NCBI GenBank assembly: GCA_042088665.1
Contig: JBELMB010000002.1
Coordinates: 67,383 to 131,382 of the forward strand
Length of the DNA: 64,000 nucleotides
Reading direction: 5' to 3'
Origin: JBELMB01 sp042088665
GTDB taxonomy: Bacteria > Pseudomonadota > Alphaproteobacteria > Rhodobacterales > Rhodobacteraceae
Every line of letters begins with the position of its first letter. The stretch's first letter is position 1. The notes under the pieces were generated by a model. The model saw only the letters and a list, made by a program, of their open reading frames with translations. It was not told the origin of the DNA and searched no databases. A program made the translations under genes and the position numbers. Shown piece by piece: positions 1-8,307 of this stretch.

Positions 1-1
1 C

Positions 2-370
2 TTTGCGCCTGTGGCGGCCCGCATCGCGGGCTATGGCCTTGCCATGAGCGACAGGTCACAGGACTACGTGGCAAGACATCTCGCCGATCCGGCCTTCCGT
101 CGCTGGCGCGCGATGGGTCTGGCCACGGGCCAGGAGCTGCCGTGGTATACCCGGGGTTTTGCCCAACGCCCCTGGCCCGGCCCCACACCCCGCCCGGCGC
201 AGGCCCTTGACAGCGGCACCCCGGAAAACGACACCTGCCCCTATTCCGGCAAGCCCGTCACACATCTGCTCGAAGTGGACGGCCGCACCTTTGGGGTCTG
301 CAACCCCACCTGCCAGGCCAAAACCATTGCCGACCCGGACGCCTGGCCAAAATTCGCGGCCCTGCTCTGA
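2..370 (+). CDS. Glutathione S-transferase-like protein, C-terminal part (5' truncated)
   Basis: The reading frame is open to the window edge, so the start is missing. The first ~50 visible residues (FAPVAARIAGYG, then ADPAFRRWRAMGL) look like the last helices of a glutathione S-transferase C-terminal domain. A ~45-residue tail follows with CPYSGKPVTH and FGVCNPTCQAK. The spacing of its three cysteines resembles a YHS-type or other small metal-binding module, although that assignment is mine. The gene ends at a TGA, and a hairpin-rich dispersed repeat begins about 20 bases later. Function would be glutathione conjugation or a related thiol reaction in the cytoplasm. The catalytic N-terminal thioredoxin fold cannot be checked because it lies outside the window. 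Confidence 0.6.
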   Translation, partial: FAPVAARIAGYGLAMSDRSQDYVARHLADPAFRRWRAMGLATGQELPWYTRGFAQRPWPGPTPRPAQALDSGTPENDTCPYSGKPVTHLLEVDGRTFGVCNPTCQAKTIADPDAWPKFAALL

Positions 371-392
371 CGAGACCCGGCAATCCGCTGCC

Positions 393-449
393 CCGGGTTT
401 CTCTGTTTCCAAAATACTCCGGGGGGCCCAAAGGGCGGGGGCAGCGCCC
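393..449. repeat. Dispersed intergenic repeat, full copy with G/C hairpin
   Basis: The first 28 bases (393-420, core TTTCTCTGTTTCCAAAATAC) recur at 9401-9427 with one mismatch over 27 bases. In this copy the core is followed by a run of G and an imperfect G/C-rich inverted repeat (about 434-455) that could fold as a hairpin downstream of the preceding gene. I recall similar core-plus-hairpin elements as common between genes in Rhodobacterales. No gene overlaps it. Confidence 0.5.
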
Positions 450-563
450 CCTGCCACCTGTCAAACCTCGACGACATCAGGATCGGTGGTCGAACGGATC
501 CAGCGACGCCATCGTCACGCTCGGGGGGATTGAAATTAGGGGCAACGCTGGGCCCCTCCCCCA

Positions 564-1688
564 TCAGCCAGCCAGCCGCGCCCCTTCGCACAATGCGCCC
601 AGCTTGGCATAGGCGATCTCCGGATCGACAGCGCCGAACCCGGCAAAAGTGCCAAAACCGCAATCGCTGCCTGCAATCACCCGCTCCGCGCCGACGATCT
701 CGACAAAGCGCGCGATCCGTTGCGACACCAGTTCCGGATGTTCGACAAAATTGGTCGTCGTATCCACGACGCCGGGCACCAGCACCTTGTCCTCCGGGAT
801 ATCCGCCTTGCGGTCCCGAAACACCGACCACTCATGCCCATGCCTTGGGTTCGAGGTCTCGAACAGGACGTACCGCGCCTTCGTGGACATCAAGGTGTCG
901 AACATCTTGGCCATGGGGATGTCGCAGACATGCGGACCCTCGTAGTTGCCCCAACAGATATGCACCCGCACCTTCTCCGCCGGGACATCGCTCAGGGCAT
1001 GGTTCAGCGCCTCGACATGGCTTGCCGCGACTTTCACGAAATCCTCGTCTGACAGATCGCTGAACAACATGTGCCGCGACAGCGCGAGGTCCGGGCAATC
1101 CAGCTGAAGATCCAGACCCGCGGCAACAATCGTCTCGTATTCCGCTTTCATGGCATCGGCCAGCGCCGCCAGATAGGCCTCCCGCGTCGGGTAAAAGTCG
1201 TTCTGCAGGAACAGGGAAATCACCCCGGGGGACGCCGCGTTCATAAAGCCCCGCTCGACTCCCTCTGCCGCCATCCCTGCCTTGAGGTTGGCGATGTCTT
1301 TCTCCAACTCACCCTGCCCTTTTGACCGGACCTCTCCGACACACATGGGCCGCGCATACTGCGGTGTGCCGCCATCGTCTGCAAGCCGCTGCAAAAACGT
1401 GGGAAACATCTTCAGATCGGCGGGCGCATTGCGCGGGCTGTCGCCGTCAAAGCCGGTGTAGCGATCCTTTACATAGGTGGCGTAGCTGATCTTGGAGGTC
1501 TCACCGTCCGAAACAATATCCACCCCGGCCTTCGCCTGTCGCGCCACGGTGTCGGCCACGGCCTGCGTCATGCAGGCATCAAAACCCGCCTCATCGTAGG
1601 GCTCGGCCCGCTCACGGGCAAAGATGTAGTCCACCACCTCCTGCGAGCGCGGCAAGGAGCCAACGTGGGTTGTATAAATCTTGGTCAT
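564..1688 (-). CDS. MetE C-terminal-domain (cobalamin-independent methionine synthase-like) methyltransferase
   Basis: The 374-aa protein has the one-domain MetE-C/UROD-like barrel layout: HVGSLPR near the N terminus, a SDGE motif, HICWGN around residue 245 and SDCGFGT near residue 345. The His and Cys of HICWGN and the Cys of DCGFGT match zinc ligands that activate thiols in this superfamily. Relatives include MetE C-terminal domains and epoxyalkane:coenzyme M transferase, so the reaction is probably methyl or alkyl transfer to or from a thiol in the cytoplasm. It is too short to be a full MetE, since the N-terminal folate-binding half is absent. ATG is preceded by GAGAGGATTCC. It stands alone on its strand, divergent from the papain-like gene, and the acceptor is unknown. 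Confidence 0.75.
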   Translation of the reverse strand: MTKIYTTHVGSLPRSQEVVDYIFARERAEPYDEAGFDACMTQAVADTVARQAKAGVDIVSDGETSKISYATYVKDRYTGFDGDSPRNAPADLKMFPTFLQRLADDGGTPQYARPMCVGEVRSKGQGELEKDIANLKAGMAAEGVERGFMNAASPGVISLFLQNDFYPTREAYLAALADAMKAEYETIVAAGLDLQLDCPDLALSRHMLFSDLSDEDFVKVAASHVEALNHALSDVPAEKVRVHICWGNYEGPHVCDIPMAKMFDTLMSTKARYVLFETSNPRHGHEWSVFRDRKADIPEDKVLVPGVVDTTTNFVEHPELVSQRIARFVEIVGAERVIAGSDCGFGTFAGFGAVDPEIAYAKLGALCEGARLAG

Positions 1689-1813
1689 GGAATCCTCTCC
1701 CGCGGGTCTTTCTTTTCTTGGGGTGTTGTCCCCGCTTGACCGAGGATTGTCCTACCCCTGCCAGCATGGCAACACTCAAGGGGTATTTATCCAGTATATT
1801 GACAGAGATCCCA

Positions 1814-2512
1814 ATGGCATTTTCAAAAACAAACACCGAGCACATGAAGGCCCTGAAAGCGGGCCTTGACCACATCAAACCCGCAGATTTTGTCCTCACC
1901 AACAGCGGCACCTTTGCCAATCAGGCGGTGCGCGTGGTGTCGGACACGGACTACGGCCATGCCCTCCTGTACATGGGCAGGATCTATCGCAAGGATGCCT
2001 TTCTGGAACTGCCCATCATGCTGCATGCGCCCAGCGAGATCTTCAATCACGACGGCTGCTCAAAGGCCGCGTTTGTCCAGGGCAAACGACTGAGCGACAA
2101 GCAACGCAGCGCCATCGTCGACTACGCCAAATCCTACTACGAGGCCAAGAAGGACAGCTCTGTAAGGTCATACGACATCGTCGGCACGGGCTATCAGGCC
2201 GCCGCGAAACTGGCCGTCACGACGGCCACGACCTTCAACCCGGCGCTGAAGCTGCTCAACGACCGCGCAGAGCAGGAGTTGACCGCCCTTGCCAACGTGC
2301 CTCTCACGTTCCGCAACGAGCTCTTCAGCTTCCTGAGCGATCATCCTTCGGTCAATTGCGCCGGGCTGATCACATGGTGCCATGCCAAAGCCGACCACAT
2401 CATCGACGAGGCAAAACTGAGCCGCCCGCACACCAGCTCTCCAAAGCAGCTGTGGGAAGCGGTCAAAGCCCATCCGGGGCGCTATGACGCGCAGACATAT
2501 CACTTTGACTGA
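1814..2512 (+). CDS. Putative YiiX/NlpC-P60-like papain-fold protein
   Basis: A 232-aa protein with an early stretch of KPADFVLTNSGTF, then DTDYGHALLYMG, and a late NCAGLITW. This order (membrane- or ligand-facing N-terminal segment, conserved His strand, later Cys) resembles circularly permuted papain-like proteins of the YiiX/YycO group, in which a Cys-His pair acts on amide or ester bonds. The assignment is by motif only. The upstream frame stays open and an alternative ATG lies at 1766. I chose 1814 because the residues before it read like non-coding sequence overlapping the neighbour's promoter. No signal peptide is seen. It converges on the methyltransferase gene with a 9-base gap. Confidence 0.4.
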   Translation: MAFSKTNTEHMKALKAGLDHIKPADFVLTNSGTFANQAVRVVSDTDYGHALLYMGRIYRKDAFLELPIMLHAPSEIFNHDGCSKAAFVQGKRLSDKQRSAIVDYAKSYYEAKKDSSVRSYDIVGTGYQAAAKLAVTTATTFNPALKLLNDRAEQELTALANVPLTFRNELFSFLSDHPSVNCAGLITWCHAKADHIIDEAKLSRPHTSSPKQLWEAVKAHPGRYDAQTYHFD

Positions 2513-2521
2513 CAGGGCGCG

Positions 2522-3130
2522 TCAGACCCGCCGTGCCATCAGCACCGAATGTCGCCCACAATCGGGATCCTCCGCCAGATAGGCCGTCAGACGCATGCCG
2601 CAGGCCTCAAGATGGGTGGCGTATTCCGCGGGTGACAACGAGGCGTGAAAGACCGTCGTGCCCGCCACATCCCCCGTGGTTTCTCCCGCATCCGGCCCCA
2701 CCGTCACGAGAAATACGCCACCGACCGTCAAGTGCTGCGCAAGCCGGGGCAAGCAGGCGCGCTGCTCTTCCTGCGTCAGGTGGAAAAAGCTGTCCCATGC
2801 CACGATCCCGTCAAAGCGTTCCGGCAGGTCGAGGGCACGCATGTCGCCCTGCCGCCAGTCACCTTCTGGCCAGCGGCCGCGCGCAATCTCCAGCATGGCG
2901 GGCGCGAAATCCATGCCCGTCACCACAAAGCCTTCGCCGATCAGCCAGCTGGCAATCGGTTCTCCCGCGCCGCAACCCAGATCCAGCACCCGGCCCTTTG
3001 CAGGCAAAGCCGCACCAAAGCGCGTCAGCCAGCGGGCCTCGTGCAAGCCACGTGTGCGCGCCGCATCATAGGCGGCGGCGTTGGCCTCATAGGCGGCCTG
3101 CGTGGCATCGGGTGTTCCTGTGTCCGTCAT
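2522..3130 (-). CDS. Class I SAM-dependent methyltransferase
   Basis: A 202-aa protein with the Rossmann methyltransferase signature VLDLGCGAGEP (motif I, about residue 45), GMDFAPAMLEIAR (motif II acidic strand) and GDMRALDLPERFDGIVAWDSFFHL (motifs III and IV). It transfers a methyl group from S-adenosylmethionine to an unidentified small molecule. ATG at 3130 was preferred over the longer in-frame start at 3184 because AGAGACGATC sits at ribosome-binding distance and the family homology starts just after it. It is cytoplasmic, with no membrane segment. It lies downstream of, but about 170 bases from, the bicupin operon end, so co-transcription with that operon is possible but unproved. Confidence 0.8.
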   Translation of the reverse strand: MTDTGTPDATQAAYEANAAAYDAARTRGLHEARWLTRFGAALPAKGRVLDLGCGAGEPIASWLIGEGFVVTGMDFAPAMLEIARGRWPEGDWRQGDMRALDLPERFDGIVAWDSFFHLTQEEQRACLPRLAQHLTVGGVFLVTVGPDAGETTGDVAGTTVFHASLSPAEYATHLEACGMRLTAYLAEDPDCGRHSVLMARRV

Positions 3131-3303
3131 GATCGTCTCTTGGTGTTTGCCGATGATCCTGACCGGTTCCGGGCACTGGCACAACGGCTCTTGCAGCCGA
3201 TTTTCGGCAAGGCCTCATGGCCGATCCTCACGCATGGGTTGCCAGACCTTGACCGCGCTTCCCGGCGGGCCGGATCCGGCCCCACAAGAGCACCCCGGCA
3301 CGG

Positions 3304-4263
3304 TCAGCCCTGCCAGGTCGGCCCCGCCGGGTCATCCGTGCCGACCACGTGATACAGCGCCGCGTCACCGGTCATCGACGGCCAGGCCGCGTGGTCAAGG
3401 TTCTCCGGCACGCTCATGGTGTCGCCCGGGGCCAGAACGGTTTCACCGCCCTCCCAGACCACTTTCCAATGGCCCGTGACCGGCATCAGCACCGACGGGC
3501 GGTCATGGCGGTGCATCTCGGTGCGGGCAGACGCGCGCGTGACCAGCCCCACTTCGAACCCCGGCTTGTCCTTCAAAAGCCCCGTCTCACCGATCACCAG
3601 AACGGGGTCGGGGTTGGCCATCGCGACCATGTCCCAATAGCGCGCCACATGGTTGGGCAGCACCTGCGCCGCCGTGGGCTCGCCGCGCTTTGCCAGTTCG
3701 TCCGGCGGCATCAGCGGCATGGGAGAGACCCCCTCCGGCAAGACAGCCCCTGCCTTGGTGTCGTAAAGCTTGCCGGTCTCCGCCAGCACAAGACCATGCG
3801 CGCTGGCCTCTTCGATGACCTGCGGCGCCCACATCACGCCGCCACCAGCATCGTCCCCGCCGAGGATCGCCATGATCATTCCATAATCGGTGCCGATGTT
3901 TTCGAACCCGCGAAAGATCCCGGTGGGAATGTTGAAGATATCACCGGGCTCCAGCACCACTTCGCCCGCGTCGCCATTGCGTCCCCAAAAGAACCGCCAG
4001 CGCCCGGACAAGACGAAAAACACCTCTGCCGTATGGTGGTCGTGCAGGCTGTTGCGGCATTTCGGCGGCTGCCCCGCCGCCCCGATGTTAAAGCCATGCG
4101 GCAAGGCGATGTGCACGTGCTGGTCCGGGGATTCAGACACCCCTCCGCCGATGATGGTAAAGTTCTCCTTTTGGTCCGACCCCGGTGTATGCGCATCGAT
4201 AAAGGCCGTGCGGCAAGGTTTCAGTTCCCCGTAGCGAACGATCCGGTCGGCAAGGTCAGTCAT
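3304..4263 (-). CDS. Two-domain cupin protein
   Basis: The 319-aa protein holds two cupin barrels. The first carries HDHHTAEVFFVLSGRWRFFWG (about residues 73-93), with His and Glu in the usual metal-binding order, and then EPGDIFNIPTG. The second carries EMHRHDRPSVLMPVTG and APGDTMSVPENLDHAAW near the C terminus. Bicupins of this size include gentisate-type dioxygenases, isomerases and binding proteins, and the substrate cannot be named from sequence. Its ATG overlaps the stop of the PNPOx-like gene by four bases (ATGA), so the two are probably translationally coupled. It is the last gene of the LacI-island leftward operon. Confidence 0.7.
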   Translation of the reverse strand: MTDLADRIVRYGELKPCRTAFIDAHTPGSDQKENFTIIGGGVSESPDQHVHIALPHGFNIGAAGQPPKCRNSLHDHHTAEVFFVLSGRWRFFWGRNGDAGEVVLEPGDIFNIPTGIFRGFENIGTDYGMIMAILGGDDAGGGVMWAPQVIEEASAHGLVLAETGKLYDTKAGAVLPEGVSPMPLMPPDELAKRGEPTAAQVLPNHVARYWDMVAMANPDPVLVIGETGLLKDKPGFEVGLVTRASARTEMHRHDRPSVLMPVTGHWKVVWEGGETVLAPGDTMSVPENLDHAAWPSMTGDAALYHVVGTDDPAGPTWQG

Positions 4264-4886
4264 GTCTTTCTCCAGTTCGGGTCCACGGCATCGAGCCGGG
4301 CTTCCAGGTCTGCGATCTGCTGGGTATAGGCCTCCAGCCGCGGCGTCAGGGCAGAGGCCAGCTCTGCCTCGGTCAGGCGCGGCGAGATGTACTTGGGACA
4401 GTTCCAGTCAAAGGCCACGACCTCGATGCGCACCACGCGTTCCGCCGCAGGGGCCCCCTCGGCGGTAAGGTGTGCCGTCAGTTCGGGATCCTCCGAGGCC
4501 TCGGTCACGCGGGCATGGCCGAGGATCTTCAGCCGGGCCTTGCGCGGATAATCCATGAAGAAAAGCGACACCCGGTCATCCTTTGCGAGGTGCCCCGTGG
4601 TCACGTACTGCCGGTTGCCGCGGTAGTCGGCAAAGGCCAGCTGCGTCGGGCCGGTCACATGCACGAACCCCGCGGTGCCGCCGCGGTGCTGCACATAGGG
4701 CCAACCGGTTTCCGACACCGACGCAAGGTAGAAACTGTCCCGGGTGCGCAAAAAGGTGACCTCGTCCTCGCCCAGCGCCTCTGGTCCGTCGCGCTCCGCC
4801 ATGCGGGCATAGGTCTCGCGCGAGCCGCGCTTTTCCTGCTCTGCCTGAACCGCTTCGGTGAACATGATCTGGCCAAAACTCTGCAC
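4260..4886 (-). CDS. PNPOx-like FMN-binding split-barrel protein
   Basis: The 208-aa protein contains the pyridoxamine-phosphate-oxidase-like core: FLRTRDSFYLASVSETGWPYVQHRGG, then LAFADYRGNRQYVTTGHLAKDDRVSLFFMDY and LKILGHARV. This split barrel binds FMN, or in some families F420 or haem, and such proteins act as flavin-linked oxidases or reductases. A helical C-terminal tail (residues ~170-205) could be a coiled coil. The start is GTG at 4886, supported by a strong GGAGGATTGAGCC just upstream; the next ATG (4865) lacks one. The gene starts three bases after the preceding SnoaL-like gene and overlaps the bicupin by four, so it belongs to the LacI-island operon. Substrate unknown. Confidence 0.7.
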   Translation of the reverse strand: MQSFGQIMFTEAVQAEQEKRGSRETYARMAERDGPEALGEDEVTFLRTRDSFYLASVSETGWPYVQHRGGTAGFVHVTGPTQLAFADYRGNRQYVTTGHLAKDDRVSLFFMDYPRKARLKILGHARVTEASEDPELTAHLTAEGAPAAERVVRIEVVAFDWNCPKYISPRLTEAELASALTPRLEAYTQQIADLEARLDAVDPNWRKT

Positions 4887-4889
4887 GGC

Positions 4890-5855
4890 TCAATCCTCCT
4901 TCAGGATCTGCATCCAGACGGCGACCTCGTCGAACAGCGCAAATTCGCGCCGCAGCCCCACGCCGTCGGGACCATAAGGTCCGTATTCGGCATGCGAGAT
5001 CCCCATGACATGCACGCGCTTGCCAGTGGGCGCGCCAAAGCTGCCCCAGCCCTCATGCAGACCATCCAGCGACCAGCGCACCGCAGCACGGGGCGGCATG
5101 TGATTGCCCTCCATGCCGATCTGGTGATGCACCTTGAACGCCGCATTGGGAAAGGACGACCGCAGGCCAAGCCAGGCAGACGTGACCTCTTGCCACCCAA
5201 GCGCAGAGCGTCCGCCAGCGTATTCGCCGACCACCGCCCGGTCATAGGCCGTGTGGATATGCGCAAAATCCAGATCCATGATGCGCCGCAGCGTGTCGGC
5301 GTAGCGTTGGCCCCAAGGGTTGTCATTGCCCCGCCCGTGATAGCCGCCATCCGCATCGATATCCGGGGTAAAGACCGCGCCCGCCCCCTGCGCCAGTTGC
5401 ATCTCGGCAAAATCGCGCGGCGCAAACCCCAACTGGCGCACCAGCCCACCATAATCGCGCACCAGCCATTCATCATAGATCGTGTCCGCCCGGGCCGCGC
5501 AATCCGCGATCACCCGGATGCAGAAACGCTTGCCCGTCGCAGGGCCGAACATGCCGTCCTCGCTGTGCGTTGCCCGCGAAATGATCCGGTGAGAGCTGAG
5601 AAACCCGGTTTCGTCGTCGCCCGACCAGATCACGTCCTCGCCCAGCAACTCCCTGTCGGGAAACTCGTGCAGGGTGGCCATGGTCGACATCATCACACCC
5701 CGGTTCCCCCGGGCGAGGCCCAGCGGCGTGCGGATCACCATGTCTTCGTCATAGTAATGGTTGAGCATGCCGATGCCGCGGCCTTCCCATATCTCGCGGG
5801 TGATCCCGAGGATGTAGTCGGGAAAATCCTTCCAGCGGTTCGAAAAACCCTTCAT
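4890..5855 (-). CDS. SnoaL-like (NTF2-fold) double-domain protein B
   Basis: A 321-aa protein made of two NTF2/SnoaL-type alpha-beta cones. The first half has MLNHYYDEDMVIRTPLG and an IYDEWLVRDYGGLVRQLG helix. The second half repeats the pattern in VVGEYAGGRSALGWQEVTSAW and RAAVRWSLDGLH. SnoaL-fold proteins catalyse ring closure, isomerisation or hydrolysis in small-molecule metabolism, or simply bind ligands. This one is more distant from the other two SnoaL-like proteins of the island than they are from each other. Its ATG overlaps the stop of the LacI gene by four bases. No signal peptide. It probably acts on an intermediate of the island's pathway, which remains unidentified. Confidence 0.6.
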   Translation of the reverse strand: MKGFSNRWKDFPDYILGITREIWEGRGIGMLNHYYDEDMVIRTPLGLARGNRGVMMSTMATLHEFPDRELLGEDVIWSGDDETGFLSSHRIISRATHSEDGMFGPATGKRFCIRVIADCAARADTIYDEWLVRDYGGLVRQLGFAPRDFAEMQLAQGAGAVFTPDIDADGGYHGRGNDNPWGQRYADTLRRIMDLDFAHIHTAYDRAVVGEYAGGRSALGWQEVTSAWLGLRSSFPNAAFKVHHQIGMEGNHMPPRAAVRWSLDGLHEGWGSFGAPTGKRVHVMGISHAEYGPYGPDGVGLRREFALFDEVAVWMQILKED

Positions 5856-6868
5856 GGTGTGGCCTTTGGTGTCCTGGCCGAGCCGCGCACGATCAGCGGT
5901 CCGGCGATTTCGATTTTCTGCGGCGGGCGGTCCGGGTCCTCGATCTGCCCCAGCAGGGTGTCCACCGTGGCCTCGACCATACGGTTCACCGGTTGACGCA
6001 GGCTGGTCAGGTCATAGGCGCCCCAGCTGGCTTGCGGGACATCGTCGTAACCGACCACTGACACATCCCCCGGCACATCGAGGCCCAGCTCGTTGCGCAG
6101 AACGTCCATCACCGCAAAGGCCATGTGGTCATTGCCAACAAAGATCGCATCGGGCGGATCCGGGCGCGCCATCAGCTGGCGCGCGGCCTCTTCTGCCTTT
6201 GGTCGCTTGTACATGCCATCAAGCTCCGCCAACAGCTCTACGCCTGCCGCCTGCAAGCCCTGGCGAAAGCCCAGCGACCGGTCGCGCCCTGTCGACGACC
6301 CGGCCCACCCCGCGACATGGGCGATGCGCCGATGCCCCCCCGCGACAAGGAATTCAGCGACGGCACGCCCGCCTTCGACATTGGCCGAGGTCACGGAACT
6401 TGGTCCGCTGCCATCCTGTCCCCGGTTGAACAACACCACCGGAATACCAGCCGAGGCACACCGCGCCGTCAGGTCCGAGGTCATGGACACCGAGGCCGTG
6501 ATGATCCCGTCCACCTGGTAGCCGATCAGCTCCTGCACCGTGTCGGAAATGTCGTCGGTGGCGTTTTCCTTCATGAACACAAGGATATGATATCCCCGCG
6601 CCTGCAAGAGCTTTGACAGACGTTCAAGGGCCACGGGATAGAACTGGTTGTCCAGATAGGCCACGACCAGCCCGATGATCCGGCTCTTGCCGGAAATCAT
6701 CGCCCGCGCCAGCGCATTGGGTCGATAGCCCAGCTGTTCCGCCGCAGCGCGCACTTTTTGTGCCGTCGCCTTGGAGGCCGACGCACCGGAAAACACCCGG
6801 CTGACCGCCGACTGGCTCACGCCCGCAAGGCGCGCCACATGCACCGAAGTCACCCGTGTCTCTGGCAT
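5852..6868 (-). CDS. LacI-family transcriptional regulator
   Basis: The 338-aa protein starts with a LacI helix-turn-helix and hinge helix (VHVARLAGVSQSAVSRVFSG, then LGYRPNALARAM at ~45-56), followed by a periplasmic-binding-protein-like sensor domain (IIGLVVAYLDNQFYPVALERL to the C-terminal LRQPVNRMVEATVDTL). Such regulators bind palindromes and release or grip DNA on binding a sugar or other small effector. ATG at 6868 shares one base with the SDR stop (TGATG), and the stop overlaps the next gene by four, so the regulator sits inside the operon it probably controls. The two TTGCAAANGTATGCAA palindromes at 12.1-12.25 kb are the obvious operators. Confidence 0.9.
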   Translation of the reverse strand: MPETRVTSVHVARLAGVSQSAVSRVFSGASASKATAQKVRAAAEQLGYRPNALARAMISGKSRIIGLVVAYLDNQFYPVALERLSKLLQARGYHILVFMKENATDDISDTVQELIGYQVDGIITASVSMTSDLTARCASAGIPVVLFNRGQDGSGPSSVTSANVEGGRAVAEFLVAGGHRRIAHVAGWAGSSTGRDRSLGFRQGLQAAGVELLAELDGMYKRPKAEEAARQLMARPDPPDAIFVGNDHMAFAVMDVLRNELGLDVPGDVSVVGYDDVPQASWGAYDLTSLRQPVNRMVEATVDTLLGQIEDPDRPPQKIEIAGPLIVRGSARTPKATP

Positions 6869-7626
6869 CAGTCCGCCGTCCAGCCTCCGTCGATCAACAG
6901 CGAGGTGCCGGTCACCAGCGCCGAGGCGTCTGACGCCAGATAGACCACCGCGCCCATGATGTCCTCGACCTCGCCGACGCGGCCCAGCTTGATCTTTTCC
7001 TCGATCCACGCGACGCGCTCCGGGTTGTCAAAGGTGGCAGCCGTCAGTGGCGTGCGCACGAAGGTCGGACAGATCGTGTTGATGCGGATCCTTGACGGGC
7101 CCCATTCGATGGCCATGGCCTTGATCATGCCCTCCAGCCCGTGTTTGGAGGCGCAATAGACGGCCCGGTCGATGCCGCCCACATGGCCCATCTGGCTGGA
7201 GATATGGATGATGGAGCCCGGCTTGCCCGCGGCAGTCAACGCCTTGGCGGCCTCCACCGACAGGAAATAGGCCCCGCGCAGGTTTACCCCCATCACGGCA
7301 TCATAGTCGTCATAAGTGGTGCCCAGCGCCGGGCCATGCCGGGCGAGCCCCGCGGCATTGACCACCACGTCAAACGGCGCGGCACAGGCCGCGCGCACAG
7401 CCGCCACATCGGCGACGTCAAGCGCAAGCGCCTCGGCGGAATGACCCGCGCCCTGCAAGGCCTCCACGGTCGCCTCAAGCCGCTCGATCCCGCGCGCGGC
7501 GCAGACCACATGTGCCCCCGCATCTGCCAGCGCTACGGCGGCCCCCTGCCCGATGCCGGAACTGGCCCCGGTCACCAGCACGCGTTTTCCATCCAGACGA
7601 AAAGAGGGGGTACGGGGTAGGGTCAT
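6868..7626 (-). CDS. Short-chain dehydrogenase/reductase (SDR)
   Basis: A 252-aa classical SDR. TGASSGIG (residues 19-26) binds the nucleotide, NAAG (90-93) is the structural motif, Ser143/144 in IHISSQMG with Tyr157 and Lys161 in YCASK form the catalytic set, and the C-terminal LIDGGWTAD is typical. AARG at the end of strand beta-2 does not show the acidic residue typical of strict NAD users, so cofactor preference is open. It reduces a ketone or oxidises an alcohol of an unknown pathway intermediate. Start and stop overlap both neighbours (ATGA with the M15-like gene, TGATG with the LacI gene), giving tight operon coupling. Confidence 0.9.
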   Translation of the reverse strand: MTLPRTPSFRLDGKRVLVTGASSGIGQGAAVALADAGAHVVCAARGIERLEATVEALQGAGHSAEALALDVADVAAVRAACAAPFDVVVNAAGLARHGPALGTTYDDYDAVMGVNLRGAYFLSVEAAKALTAAGKPGSIIHISSQMGHVGGIDRAVYCASKHGLEGMIKAMAIEWGPSRIRINTICPTFVRTPLTAATFDNPERVAWIEEKIKLGRVGEVEDIMGAVVYLASDASALVTGTSLLIDGGWTAD

Positions 7627-8300
7627 GACGGCTCCATATTTGGCAAAACATCAGGCACAGCGGGATACTGGATCGCTCTGAACGGCGGGAAATCGGCGTA
7701 GCGCGCGGCCCGCATGGCTTCGGGTTCGGCAGGGGCATCGCCCGCCTTCAACACCGTCACGCGGCGCGGCATGTAGCCTGCGATGGACCGCTCCGGCGCT
7801 TCCGACCACGTCAGGTTGAAGGCCGCGAGTTTGGGGAAAAACCACATGCTGGAATAGGGCAGATGATCGTGCACCCACCACGCCAGATCCCGCCAGTCGC
7901 GGCCAGTCGCGTATTGGTCGGCAAACCAGGGGACCACGATGCAGGCGGTCGCGCCCATGTGGCCGTTTGCGTCGCGCCGATCCCATATGTGCCCGGCAAG
8001 ATTGGCCGTATTCGCAGAGCACTTCTGAGGTTTGACCTCTGTGGCACCAAAATGGTTGAGGTCGCTGGACCGGTAAGACGAGCGAATAGCCAGCGGGCCG
8101 AAAGTCTCTGTCAGCGGGTCGAGCAGCGCGGTACACAATCCCCGTCCGGCAGCAATGGCCAGATCCGGGTCGTCCGGCACATTGGGACGGCCGTAATGGT
8201 TGCCGATCTCGGAATAGAGGAAGTCGCGCATGAAATAGTGGCGCGAGAGGCGGATGCGGCCAAGGTCTTCCAACCCGGTGTAGGATCTGGGGGCTCTCAT
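7623..8300 (-). CDS. M15-peptidase-like fold protein, probably without canonical zinc site
   Basis: A 225-aa protein whose layout resembles VanY/M15 D,D-carboxypeptidases: SRHYFMRDFL, PDLAIAAGRGLCTALLDPLTETFG, IRSSYRSSDLN, then GHMGATACIVV in the place of the metal motif and DHLPYSSMWFFP near the end. In peptidases the motif is SxHxxGxAxD. Here the spacing is altered and the aspartate is not present, so hydrolysis of peptide bonds is doubtful and a recruited binding or catalytic role in the LacI-island pathway is more likely. No signal peptide is present, unlike wall enzymes. Three spaced AAAGGA ribosome-binding motifs precede the ATG. The stop overlaps the SDR start. The assignment is tentative. 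Confidence 0.4.
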   Translation of the reverse strand: MRAPRSYTGLEDLGRIRLSRHYFMRDFLYSEIGNHYGRPNVPDDPDLAIAAGRGLCTALLDPLTETFGPLAIRSSYRSSDLNHFGATEVKPQKCSANTANLAGHIWDRRDANGHMGATACIVVPWFADQYATGRDWRDLAWWVHDHLPYSSMWFFPKLAAFNLTWSEAPERSIAGYMPRRVTVLKAGDAPAEPEAMRAARYADFPPFRAIQYPAVPDVLPNMEPS

Positions 8301-8307
8301 GGCGGGT

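Noticed and set aside
4470..5996. A 508-codon plus-strand open frame opposite the PNPOx-like and SnoaL-B genes
   Set aside because: It lacks any domain and is the complement of well-supported coding sequence.
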